27,282 bases of DNA, taken from NCBI GenBank assembly GCA_964396845.1, contig CAYNGH010000028.1:1-27282 (forward strand), read 5' to 3'. Made by a program: the position numbers and the translations under genes. Under the pieces are notes generated by a model, which made no database searches, had not been told where the DNA came from, and saw only the letters and a program-made list of their open reading frames with translations. Every line of letters starts with the position of its first letter. Within the stretch, counting starts at the first letter, position 1. Positions 13,211-21,026 of the stretch are shown in pieces. The DNA is from CAYNGH01 sp964396845. Its GTDB lineage: Bacteria > Vulcanimicrobiota > JAJTBE01 > CAYNGH01.

Positions 13211-15649
13211 TCAGTCATCTTGATCTGTCAGATATTTATCCGCCCATTGAAGCATCTCCCATATCACATGGAGGCAGGATTCCCTGGCATAATACCAATG
13301 CTCTTCCCGGGGGAGCATCACCAGCCTTGCCGTTCCGCCGTTGCCCCTGATAGCCTGAAACATCCGCCGGGATTGAAGAGGATATGTGCCCGAGTTGGAA
13401 TCCATCTCTCCATGAATCAGCAGAAGAGGTTTTTTAATTTTATCTGCATGGGATATTGGAGAAATTTTCAAATAAAACTCCGGTGCTTCCCACAGAGTAC
13501 GTCTTTCTGCCTGAAAACCGAAAGGAGTCAGGGTGCGGTTGAAGGCTCCTGAGCGGGCTATCCCTGCGGCAAAAAGATCGCTGTGGGCCAGCAGGTGGGC
13601 TGCCATAAAAGCGCCATAACTGTGACCGCCGATGAGAACCCGGTTCCTGTCCGCATATCCCAGTTCACAGAGTCTATCCACTGCTGATCTGGCATTGTCA
13701 ACAATCTGGCTGATAAAGGTATTATTCACAGTATCGGGATCTCCCACCACGGGCATTGAGGCTTCAAAAAAGGCATATCCTCCGGACAGGAAAAATCTGG
13801 GGTCGGATCGGAACAGCCGGGCAAACCTGTATGGAGAACCCCGCACCTGTCCTGCTACACCGTCCTGAGCATATTCCCGGGGATATGCCCACATCACCAG
13901 AGGAAGCCGGGTTCCTTCCCGGTATCCCGGAGGCAGATAAAGTATCCCCGACAGGGGCAGTCCGTCGGATCGTTCATAACGGATAATTTTTTTCTTCACC
14001 TGCCGGGTCCATGGAGCCGGGCTGGGAAATTCCGTCAGCTGGCGTTCTTTGCCATGAGCCAGGTTAATCACAAAAAAATCCGGTGGATCTTCCGGTGACT
14101 GTCGCAAAGTGATAATTTCGTCAAACCGGCCCAGATTAAAACTCATGAACTCCTCAAAACGTCCGCCGGGACACTGCCACAGCCTTTCCTTCTCACCGGT
14201 TGCGGGATCCAGCTTATCCAGAAAGGGCATATCCCCGTCGGGGGATGAACCTTCCCCTGAGAAAAAAATCTTCCCGCCATGGGAAATTGCCACCGGAAAA
14301 CCGCCGGGAAGAATCTTTTTCACCACTTCCCCGGGGTGGTTATAGGCATCCCGGGCAGAAAGATCAAAGACCGTCCTTTCAATGACAGGGGTTTTATCCA
14401 GATCCATCAGAAAGGTGGTTCGCCACTGGCGGGTGCGGTCATACTGATGCACCAGGGCCATCCCGGGAGTATCCAGCCAGTCGATGCCGGTGAACCGTTG
14501 AGGGATCTTCTTGAGCATCAGAGGTCTTTTGTCAAAGGGAGCCTCCTGACTCCACAGACTGTCCCGGAAGGGAACATCCCGGGAGGGATCTCCCCCGTCA
14601 GTGGCCTGGGTCCAGAAAAGCCGGGCATCATCATATCCGGGCATCCATTCAATATTCCTCACACCCACAGGTACTCCATGCCGGGGAACTTCCTCGGAGG
14701 CGGGGGATGTGGCCACCACATGAATCGATTTTCCTGCAAGATCCGTCACATGAAAGCGCCGTCGGAAATAATAATAGGGCACCCGTCGGGAGAAAGGCTC
14801 TAAAAGTTCAACCCACAGAATATGCCTGCCGTCGGGGGACGGGGACATCTTCATGAACAGGCCGGTTTGCTCCATGGATGTGACGGCAAGATTTTCCGAA
14901 TCCACCAGCACGGGCCTGCTGGTACAGAAATACAAAAACAGACGATCATCTCCGGGAGATGCAAGAAGATCCTGATATGTGGGCATCTGGGAATATGACC
15001 CGGAAGCCTCCTCCACGTTGGGGCCTTCTGGTATCGGGGATTCATCAGGCACTGCTCCCCGCTCCTGAGGTACTGTCAACACCAGCAGGTGGCGGTTATC
15101 GGGCATCCATACCATGGGATATGTCAGGGTGTGATTCACCTGCACTCCGGGGACTTTCCGGGCTTTCCCCGTGGAAGGATCCACAATCCAAAGTCCGGTC
15201 CCATCGGGAGAATGCTCCTCCACTGCCAGGGCCTTTCCATCTCCCCGCCACAGGGGAACCCCCAGAGGGTTGCCCCGGGGAAGATCCACCGGTGTATCCT
15301 TGTTGGTTGACAGGTTTTTAATTTCGACAGCTTCATACCTGGTCAGAGTGCGATGAGCATTGGTGCCTGGGTCGATGCGGATACCCGCCAGCCTGATAAA
15401 AGGCCGGGCAAGCTGGGAAATGGGAGGATGAATGTTTCTCTTTACCAGGGCAACCCTGGAGCCATCGGGGGATATTATGAACCGGGGACTCCATGGAGTA
15501 TCAATCACCTGCACCACATCATCATGGGGAATCTGGTAATTCACCTGGGCTTCTCCCCTGCCGGAACAGACGATAACAAAAAGCATAACCATGATAATCA
15601 TCATAGCCCCGGCAACAACATGAGAAACACCGGCATTTGCATACTTCAT
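13211..15649 (-). CDS. exported S9 serine peptidase, glutamyl-endopeptidase-like
   Basis: The start is ATG 15649 with TGGAGG 9 bases upstream, giving 812 residues. A signal peptide or anchor with a Met/Ile/Val core (about 12-28) ends near GRGEAQ. The central ~500 residues are strand-rich with many WMPG/SPDG-type blades, consistent with a beta-propeller. The C-terminal alpha/beta-hydrolase domain has the nucleophile Ser677 in GGHSYGAF, Asp750 in HGEMDSNSG and His784 in REEHWY. The surrounding text (ARSGAFNRTLTPFGFQ, RTLWEAPEFY, KKPLLLIHGE, ARESCLHVIWE) closely recalls the plant chloroplast glutamyl endopeptidase branch of S9. It probably degrades peptides in the periplasm. It converges on the response regulator, 83 bases apart. 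Confidence 0.93.
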   Translation of the reverse strand: MKYANAGVSHVVAGAMMIIMVMLFVIVCSGRGEAQVNYQIPHDDVVQVIDTPWSPRFIISPDGSRVALVKRNIHPPISQLARPFIRLAGIRIDPGTNAHRTLTRYEAVEIKNLSTNKDTPVDLPRGNPLGVPLWRGDGKALAVEEHSPDGTGLWIVDPSTGKARKVPGVQVNHTLTYPMVWMPDNRHLLVLTVPQERGAVPDESPIPEGPNVEEASGSYSQMPTYQDLLASPGDDRLFLYFCTSRPVLVDSENLAVTSMEQTGLFMKMSPSPDGRHILWVELLEPFSRRVPYYYFRRRFHVTDLAGKSIHVVATSPASEEVPRHGVPVGVRNIEWMPGYDDARLFWTQATDGGDPSRDVPFRDSLWSQEAPFDKRPLMLKKIPQRFTGIDWLDTPGMALVHQYDRTRQWRTTFLMDLDKTPVIERTVFDLSARDAYNHPGEVVKKILPGGFPVAISHGGKIFFSGEGSSPDGDMPFLDKLDPATGEKERLWQCPGGRFEEFMSFNLGRFDEIITLRQSPEDPPDFFVINLAHGKERQLTEFPSPAPWTRQVKKKIIRYERSDGLPLSGILYLPPGYREGTRLPLVMWAYPREYAQDGVAGQVRGSPYRFARLFRSDPRFFLSGGYAFFEASMPVVGDPDTVNNTFISQIVDNARSAVDRLCELGYADRNRVLIGGHSYGAFMAAHLLAHSDLFAAGIARSGAFNRTLTPFGFQAERRTLWEAPEFYLKISPISHADKIKKPLLLIHGEMDSNSGTYPLQSRRMFQAIRGNGGTARLVMLPREEHWYYARESCLHVIWEMLQWADKYLTDQDD

Positions 15650-15893
15650 CAAAAACAGCCTCCAGGTAGATAATAATTCTGTCAGTAGCATAATGTGAGA
15701 AATTATTCACATACTCCCGGGCCAAAGGATAAACCATAAAAGCCGGAAAAAGTCCCTTTTCTATGAACAGTCCCATTAACCTTCCCCTCTGTCTGGATAT
15801 TCCCGCCCCGACTCCTGCCGGGGCATCCCCCGACAGGAAAAATCCCGCAACCGGAAAAGATTGAAATAGAAAACCCTGAGATTGGAGTGTATC

Positions 15894-17021
15894 ATGCTTT
15901 CACTTTTTGAACGGTTTCCCCGGCTGGAGGAAAAACTGCCCCATCTGGAAATAGCCGCCCTTCCCACCCCTGTTGAGAATCTGCCGGGCCTGTCCCGGAA
16001 GCTGGGGATCCATGGGATGATAAAGCGGGATGATCTCACAGCCCGGCCCTATGGGGGAAACAAGGTTCGCAAGCTGGAATTTCTCCTGGCAGAAGCTTTG
16101 TCTGTGGGCGCAGGCCATGTTCTCACCTTCGGATGTGCCGGGTCCAACCATGCCACCGCTACAGGAGTCTATGCCCGCAGGCACAACCTGAAAAGCATAT
16201 CCATGCTCTTTGACCAGCCCAATGCCCGCTCGGTGCGAATCAATCTCAAATACAGTCATCTTTGCGGAATCCGCCTCCATCACTATGAATCCTGGCCCTC
16301 TCCCCCATTGCAGACCGCAGTCATAATGCAGGAGGTTTTTCGCTCAACGGGTGTTTATCCATATGTGATCCCCCCCGGCGGGTCTTCTCCTGTTGGGACC
16401 ATCGGTTTTGTGAATGCTGGAATCGAACTGGCCCGGCAGGTTCGGGGAGGAGAGATTCCATACCCCCACGTGATTTATGTTGCTGCCGGCACCCTGGGCA
16501 CATGCGCCGGCCTGAGGCTGGGCCTTGATCTTTCTGGAATGGAAACCCGGGTCGAAGCAGTACAGGTGACAGGAGAGAAGTTCGCCAGTCCCCGGAGGTT
16601 TGCTCAATTATACAACGACACCGGGGAGTATCTGGCCTCTCTGGATTCCAACATCATCCCTTCGAAGCTAACTCCCAGCCAGGTTGCAATGAGAAATGAC
16701 CAGTACGGGGGCAAGTATGCTCAATATACCCCGGAATCGGTGGAAGCGGTGAACCTGCTGGCTCAGTCCGACGGAATAAAGCTGGAAGGCACATACACGG
16801 GAAAGGCGATGGCAGCCCTCCTGAAAGATGCCCGGGAAGGTCTGCTGACGGGAAAGAATGTTCTTTTCTGGAACACATATAATTCAGCGGATCTCACCGA
16901 CGCGGTAAGGGATGTGGATTATCAGGAGCTTCCATCGGGATTCCACAAATATTTCACTGAACCGGTCCAGCCCCTTGATGAAGAGATCCTGCACCGGGAG
17001 GATTCATCAGGCACCCCTTGA
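15894..17021 (+). CDS. PLP-dependent ACC deaminase / D-cysteine desulfhydrase family enzyme
   Basis: The start is ATG 15894 with TGGAG 6-7 bases upstream; TTG 15882 is in frame but lies inside that leader. The product has 375 residues, near the family's usual ~330-350. Lys57 in GGNKVRKLEFLL is the Schiff-base lysine in its usual family context, preceded by KRDDLTARPYGG. GCAGSNHATATGVYA is the substrate/carboxylate-binding loop, and AAGTLGTCAGL is the phosphate-binding loop. The fold is beta-family PLP. D-cysteine desulfhydrase and ACC deaminase cannot be separated safely by eye, so I leave the substrate open. It is transcribed divergently from the S9 peptidase and followed by the nuclease gene, with which no functional link is evident. 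Confidence 0.9.
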   Translation: MLSLFERFPRLEEKLPHLEIAALPTPVENLPGLSRKLGIHGMIKRDDLTARPYGGNKVRKLEFLLAEALSVGAGHVLTFGCAGSNHATATGVYARRHNLKSISMLFDQPNARSVRINLKYSHLCGIRLHHYESWPSPPLQTAVIMQEVFRSTGVYPYVIPPGGSSPVGTIGFVNAGIELARQVRGGEIPYPHVIYVAAGTLGTCAGLRLGLDLSGMETRVEAVQVTGEKFASPRRFAQLYNDTGEYLASLDSNIIPSKLTPSQVAMRNDQYGGKYAQYTPESVEAVNLLAQSDGIKLEGTYTGKAMAALLKDAREGLLTGKNVLFWNTYNSADLTDAVRDVDYQELPSGFHKYFTEPVQPLDEEILHREDSSGTP

Positions 17022-17058
17022 CATTAAAACCCGTCCCGATGTTAACAACATGTTAACA
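17018..17058 (+). promoter_or_regulatory. possible promoter with twin 8-bp palindromic operator
   Basis: A consensus -35 box TTGACA (17018-17023) overlaps the stop of the upstream gene. About 17 bases on lie two copies of the self-palindrome TGTTAACA (17040-17047 and 17051-17058), spaced 11 bases centre to centre, roughly one helical turn. A matching -10 box is poor, so the promoter itself is uncertain. The position just upstream of the nuclease gene suggests repression or control of that gene. Confidence 0.45.
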
Positions 17059-17114
17059 CAAAGGGGACCTTTTTTGTGATAAGATATTGTTGGATTGTAT
17101 TTTGGAGGGTATCG

Positions 17115-18200
17115 ATGACAAACATTTCAAGAATCAGCATCGGACAGCAGACAAGAGATTACAGTTCAGCTCCTGTAAGGATCCAAAAGGAAGGCAAACA
17201 GGAAACCCCGGTAATGTCAGGGGATCAGGTCATCCTGGGCCAGGCAGATAAATCCGAGTCCATCATCAAAACTTCATTTCATGAGTCGGAAACCTGCCGT
17301 ATCGGGAAGGGTTACGACAGGAATTTCCTGGGGGATGATGTTTTATTGCCCCTGCCAGAACCCACGGGGCCTGCCGCGGATCAGGTGCTGGATATTGACG
17401 GCAAAGGGAAAAAAGTCCGGGATTACACCCACTTTTCCATTGTAATGCACAAGGATCGCAAGATGGCTATGTTCACCGCTAACAACATTGACGGCAACCA
17501 ACTCCGCACTGATATAGGCCGTTCAAAATGGAAGATCGACGATGTGGTGGGTGAAAAAAATCAGCTGGGGCCTTATGTTTACAAAAACAATCCCCTGGAC
17601 CGGGGACACTTGGTCCGCCGGATAGACGTGGTATGGGGTGATAAAAGGACCGCCCAGATCGCTAACAGTGATACTTTTCATTACACAAACGCGGTCCCTC
17701 AGCATTCAAATTTGAACCAGAAAAAATGGCTGGATCTGGAAGACTGGCTGTTGAACAATGCCGCCAACAAGAAAAAGAAAGTATCAGTATTCACCGGGCC
17801 TGTATTACGGGAGAATGATAAAAAATACCGTGGAGCACAAATTCCAGAAGATTTCTGGAAGATTATCATCCTTCGAAAGGAAAAAGGAGAGCTGGTAGCC
17901 GCGGGATTTATGATGAGCCAGAAAAATATGATTGGTAAACTGAGAGAAGAAGAAGGACAAAAACAACAAAGGGATGTCCCCACAGAAGAGATTGCCCCAT
18001 ACCAGGTGACCCTTGAATCCATCGAAAAGATGACCAATCTCGACTTCGGGGATCTCAAGGATGCCGATGCATACTCCATATACAAAACCCGGCAGGAACA
18101 GCCATTCACTATTACAAGTGACGGAAGACTCCTGGCAAAGGAAGCATCACAAGGCGAAGAACGACATTACATTCATTCAGCACAGGATATAATCATCTGA
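17115..18200 (+). CDS. DNA/RNA non-specific endonuclease (NUC family)
   Basis: The start is ATG 17115 with GGAGGG 5 bases upstream, giving 361 residues. Residues 1-90 are a polar, low-complexity-like region without signal peptide. The nuclease domain follows: YTHFSIVMHKDRKMAMFTANNIDG, then LDRGHLVRR containing the catalytic DRGH His, and later FHYTNAVPQHSNLNQKKW with the Asn/Gln residues that hold the metal and water. These match beta-beta-alpha metal nucleases of the Serratia type. Most such enzymes are secreted; this one shows no Sec signal, and it is more A-rich than its neighbours, hinting at acquisition. No obvious immunity gene follows. It could be a polymorphic-toxin-like effector with an N-terminal targeting region. 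Confidence 0.9.
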   Translation: MTNISRISIGQQTRDYSSAPVRIQKEGKQETPVMSGDQVILGQADKSESIIKTSFHESETCRIGKGYDRNFLGDDVLLPLPEPTGPAADQVLDIDGKGKKVRDYTHFSIVMHKDRKMAMFTANNIDGNQLRTDIGRSKWKIDDVVGEKNQLGPYVYKNNPLDRGHLVRRIDVVWGDKRTAQIANSDTFHYTNAVPQHSNLNQKKWLDLEDWLLNNAANKKKKVSVFTGPVLRENDKKYRGAQIPEDFWKIIILRKEKGELVAAGFMMSQKNMIGKLREEEGQKQQRDVPTEEIAPYQVTLESIEKMTNLDFGDLKDADAYSIYKTRQEQPFTITSDGRLLAKEASQGEERHYIHSAQDIII

Positions 18201-18210
18201 CACAGTTAAA

Positions 18211-18238
18211 GGCCCGGCCATACCGCCGGGTCTTTGTT
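18211..18238 (+). terminator. hairpin terminator after the nuclease gene
   Basis: GGCCCGGC (18211-18218) pairs with GCCGGGTC (18225-18232), 8 bp including one G-T pair, around a 6-base loop, followed by TTTGTT. It begins 10 bases after the nuclease stop. Confidence 0.7.
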
Positions 18239-18341
18239 ATCCCGCATCAATAATACCGGTCAAAGAGGAATTATGCCGGGGCGGTTTTAATATTTACCGG
18301 AGAATACCCGGCCCGTGCCGGTGATGGGGAGAGTATCGGTC

Positions 18342-18995
18342 ATGACTTATGAGAATTTGGCACAAAGGCTTGAACTGCTGGAGCGCAGGGTGGACAGGGA
18401 CATATCAAGAATCCGTTTCTGGAAGGGAGCTTGTCTGATTCTGCTTATTGCCCTGCTGGGGCTGGGGATATTCCTGCAACAGGGGATGGTAACCGCAGGG
18501 GACACCGACAAGAATGAAACAGAAGATTTTGAAAAGTTCATAATGCGGGATCCAGACGGCAGAGTACGGCTGGCCATGATGGTCAACGAGGAAGGCCCTT
18601 TCTTCATGATGGCCGACAAAGAAGGGAATGCCCGCATCGGGATGCTGGTCCCCAGAAACGGCACTCCGGGGATCCAGCTTTTTGACCAGAAAGGCCAGAT
18701 GCGTCTGGGACTTCTGGTGGCCCCTGACGGCTCCCCTGGAGTACAGCTCTATGACAGCAAGGGGAAACTGAGCCTGGGCATGGGAATAACCCCCCAGGAT
18801 TCCTCGGGAATGATCCTTTATGACGGCGAAGGGAATATCCGGCTGGGAATGGTGGTGGCTCCCGGCGGTTCTCCCGGCTTCCAGATATATGATTCCCAGG
18901 GGACTCCCCGGTTTGAGATGGGAGTAACCCAGGACGACTCACCGGGACTGCAGATTTTTGACCGGGACAAGAAACTCATTTACAGTATCCCCTGA
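18342..18995 (+). CDS. membrane-anchored protein of 23-residue repeats
   Basis: ATG 18342 (217 residues) has GGGGAG upstream; in-frame GTG 18315 would add nine residues. A short coiled-coil-like N-terminus (LAQRLELLERRVDRDI) precedes one membrane helix at about 29-46. From about residue 67 the protein is six to seven tandem repeats of ~23 residues with the pattern D..G..RLGM.V...GSPG.QLYD: MRDPDGRVRL, ADKEGNARIG, FDQKGQMRLG, YDSKGKLSLG, YDGEGNIRLG, YDSQGTPRFE. The regular strand-turn pattern suggests a stacked beta structure outside the membrane, probably periplasmic. Similar DxxGxxR repeats occur in uncharacterised bacterial proteins. No enzyme motif is present, and the function is unknown. 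Confidence 0.82.
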   Translation: MTYENLAQRLELLERRVDRDISRIRFWKGACLILLIALLGLGIFLQQGMVTAGDTDKNETEDFEKFIMRDPDGRVRLAMMVNEEGPFFMMADKEGNARIGMLVPRNGTPGIQLFDQKGQMRLGLLVAPDGSPGVQLYDSKGKLSLGMGITPQDSSGMILYDGEGNIRLGMVVAPGGSPGFQIYDSQGTPRFEMGVTQDDSPGLQIFDRDKKLIYSIP

Positions 18996-19230
18996 TCCTC
19001 CATGTTTTTGATTTATATCAGCTTTTCTTGGGGAACTTTTTTCTTGCCCTATATACAATGGTGGAATATTTCTCGGGATTGAATCTTTCCGAAATGTCCC
19101 ATCATCGGGGCGTTTCATAAGTTTTCCTTATTCAAGCCCTTTGTAATGGTTCTCCAAACCTTGAAAAAGGATAACTCACACCAGCGACAGCTTCCAATCA
19201 ACCGGAAGATGAATTTAAAGAAAACAAAAC

Positions 19231-19250
19231 CTGACAACGCCTGACAACGC
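19231..19250. repeat. perfect tandem repeat of 10 bases
   Basis: CTGACAACGC occurs twice in direct succession. It is too short to assign a role and may be replication slippage. Confidence 0.8.
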
Positions 19251-19264
19251 CTATCGAATCATAA

Positions 19265-19376
19265 CCCACGGCCCGATGATTGAATCTCACCGATCATGAC
19301 AATCCCGTGTCATTTTGGGCACTTCTAAAGTGCCCCACGGCCCGAGGGCTATGTCCCACCGATCATGACAATCCCG
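19265..19376. repeat. imperfect direct repeat pair, 69-base period
   Basis: CCCACGGCCCGA occurs at 19265-19276 and 19334-19345. In both cases, 11 bases later, comes the identical 20-base block CACCGATCATGACAATCCCG (19288-19307 and 19357-19376). The sequence between the two blocks of each copy differs. Between the copies lies a hairpin, GGGCACTT-CTA-AAGTGCCC at 19317-19335, with an 8-bp perfect stem. The arrangement suggests an intergenic repeat element rather than a gene. Confidence 0.8.
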
Positions 19377-19403
19377 ACTCATATTCCCCGGTTTTAAACC
19401 GGG
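19375..19403 (+). repeat. palindromic repeat family, copy 1
   Basis: This is a 29-base unit that starts CGACTCATATT and ends in the hairpin CCCGGTTT-T-AAACCGGG. It abuts copy 2 directly and resembles the inverted copy at 20844-20874. Confidence 0.82.
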
Positions 19404-19432
19404 CGACTCATGTTATCCGGTTTTAAACCAGG
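19404..19432 (+). repeat. palindromic repeat family, copy 2
   Basis: A second 29-base unit, CGACTCATGTT then CCGGTTTTAAACCAGG, follows copy 1 with no spacer and differs at four positions. Its end overlaps the last codons and stop of the glycosidase gene (stop at 19423-19425), so the repeat supplies part of that protein's C-terminus. Confidence 0.82.
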
Positions 19433-20781
19433 TCCATGAAGCGAACCAGTCCGTTCCAGGCGAAGTTTTTCACTCCATATCCATCATCGGTTTCCGGGTT
19501 GAAGTATTCGAAGAATCCGGATTTGGCCAGCAGTTCAAAAGAAGATTCTTTTATTCTGTGGGCCATTAGCTTTGCGGGGTGGTAGTCGGGATTATCTCTG
19601 ATCACCTTCATCAGGGCATTCCACAGGAACCAGTTGATATTGATCCAGATGTTCCCTCGCCAGTATTGGCTTCCGTCATACAGGTCATGATCCCGGCTTG
19701 TGGTGGGAACCATCCGGGTGAGATTGAACTCTGCGGGGTTGGCCAGGTGTTTTTCAATCAGGTGTCGATGATGTTCTTCTCCGGGGAGGATCATGGGATA
19801 AAACATGGCAGCGGACTTCACCGGGGATTTGATCTCGTCCTTGGTGCATAGATCTGTGTATTTATCGCCGTCCCACATCTTCTGAAATATTGCCCGGCGG
19901 GTTTTATCGGCCCGGTTTTCATAGACATCCGCCCCGTCAGTGTCGCCGATTCTCCGGCACAGTCGGGCCAGTGCCGTCATGTTTACTGCGTATATCACAT
20001 TGAAATCCACTGGTTCCACATTAAACTCATCCAATTCAAAGATCCTGTCCAGGTTCCAGTTCAATTTTTTATAGATGGAAATAAGTCGCATTTTTCTGTT
20101 GTCGATGTGGGATCTTTCACCGTCGGCAACCCCGAGAGTCAGATCCCATCGCTGGGAGTTGTCCCATCCACTCTCCCAGGGATGAATGATGGAAATCAAG
20201 CCGTCCCGGTCAGAATCCCGCCGTTGGTGGAGGTAATCATAATACTTCTTGAGCCGGGGAAGCATCTCCCCAAGGAAAACGGCATCATTGGTGGATTCCA
20301 TCACGGTTTCCACAGCCACTGCAAGAACAGGCGGTTGAGTGATGTCGGAATGATCCTGATATGACCAGTATGTATTGATGAATTCATTTCGCCGGGCCCC
20401 GGTAATATCGGAACCTTCGGGAGAATCGCAGAAATTTTCGAAGTGAGGTTTTGCCCAGTCGGGGACTTTCCCGGCATCTCCCCGGAAATAATTCATATGA
20501 GGCACAAACCCGTCCCGGTGCTGGCAGGCAAAGACCGACCGGAGTTCATCTTTGGCCATCTCACCATCCTGACTTGCCAGGATCATAGCGTGAAAAGCTG
20601 AATCCCACAGCCATTGTTTCCCATCATAGTCCAGGTGATCATCGGATTCCACTGTCCTGCTGGGAATGGTAAAACTATGGCCGTTAATGAGAAAGCGATT
20701 CCCCCGGAGCACATCAAAGGCCCTCTGGATAACCTGGGCATTCCGGGAATTAATTCTGCTGTTTTCATCTGTCATCGGCAT
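19423..20781 (-). CDS. GH63-type glycoside hydrolase, mannosyl-/glucosylglycerate-hydrolase-like
   Basis: The 452-residue product starts at ATG 20781 (AAGG 5 bases upstream); ATG 20775 is an alternative. The (alpha/alpha)6-barrel signatures are clear: KQWLWDSAFHAM (56-66), HPWESGWDNSQRWD (200-213) and YWRGNIWININWF (about 375), with FEYFNPETDDGYG near the end. By analogy with characterised GH63 enzymes the general acid is Asp207 and the general base Glu425. Small GH63 members of this length hydrolyse mannosylglycerate or glucosylglycerate, which are compatible solutes; sugar specificity cannot be read here. There is no signal peptide, so it is cytoplasmic. It stands alone, flanked on both sides by the palindromic repeat family. 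Confidence 0.85.
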   Translation of the reverse strand: MPMTDENSRINSRNAQVIQRAFDVLRGNRFLINGHSFTIPSRTVESDDHLDYDGKQWLWDSAFHAMILASQDGEMAKDELRSVFACQHRDGFVPHMNYFRGDAGKVPDWAKPHFENFCDSPEGSDITGARRNEFINTYWSYQDHSDITQPPVLAVAVETVMESTNDAVFLGEMLPRLKKYYDYLHQRRDSDRDGLISIIHPWESGWDNSQRWDLTLGVADGERSHIDNRKMRLISIYKKLNWNLDRIFELDEFNVEPVDFNVIYAVNMTALARLCRRIGDTDGADVYENRADKTRRAIFQKMWDGDKYTDLCTKDEIKSPVKSAAMFYPMILPGEEHHRHLIEKHLANPAEFNLTRMVPTTSRDHDLYDGSQYWRGNIWININWFLWNALMKVIRDNPDYHPAKLMAHRIKESSFELLAKSGFFEYFNPETDDGYGVKNFAWNGLVRFMDLV

Positions 20782-20843
20782 GTCCGCCTTATTGTAAATC
20801 AGAAGTTACGCATTTTATATTTTCGGGGGAAACTTTTTCGTGA

Positions 20844-20874
20844 CCCATTTTTAAAAATGGGGGAAATATGAGTC
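20844..20874 (-). repeat. palindromic repeat family, inverted copy 3
   Basis: Read on the minus strand this is GACTCATATTT, then C-rich sequence, then the perfect 18-base palindrome CCCATTTTT-AAAAATGGG. The GACTCATATT head and hairpin plan match copies 1 and 2, while the stem bases differ on both arms, so pairing is kept. It lies upstream of the glycosidase start. Confidence 0.75.
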
Positions 20875-20985
20875 ATGATGGTAATTAATCAGAAGGCCAA
20901 AATAATCGGGCCGATTCGGGCTTGATCATTTTTTCCAGCCTCGGTAATTGGCTTCCCCCGACCCCCCTTCAAAAAGCTTTAAATC

Positions 20986-21026
20986 AGGTAATGACAAGCA
21001 TTTGCAATACTTGTCATTACTTTTTA
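20986..21026. terminator. long hairpin, possible terminator
   Basis: GTAATGACAAG (20988-20998) and CTTGTCATTAC (21010-21020) form a perfect 11-bp stem, extendable by two more pairs, around an 11-base loop. TTTTT follows on the plus strand. No plus-strand gene ends just before it, so it may be a structured RNA or recombination-type element instead of an ordinary terminator. Confidence 0.55.

Larger units (their letters stand above)
18996..19422. other. non-coding stretch with several repeats
   Basis: No convincing gene lies in these 427 bases between the repeat protein and the stop of the minus-strand glycosidase. The left half shows nothing clear apart from AT-rich sequence. The right half holds a perfect 10-bp tandem repeat, a 69-base-spaced direct repeat, a short hairpin and the first of two palindromic repeat units, each listed separately. 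Confidence 0.7.

Noticed and set aside
15522..15776. 84-codon minus-strand frame upstream of the S9 peptidase
   Set aside because: It overlaps the signal-peptide region of the S9 peptidase in another frame on the same strand, and I found no support for it as a protein.
15815..15836. GC-rich hairpin upstream of the PLP enzyme as a riboswitch
   Set aside because: The stem has a bulge and a mismatch, and no conserved riboswitch core is recognisable; it is likely chance in CCGGGG-rich DNA.
19265..19432. Possible CRISPR array in the repeat-rich intergenic stretch
   Set aside because: There are only two copies of each repeat, the 29-base units have no spacer between them, and no cas gene is present.
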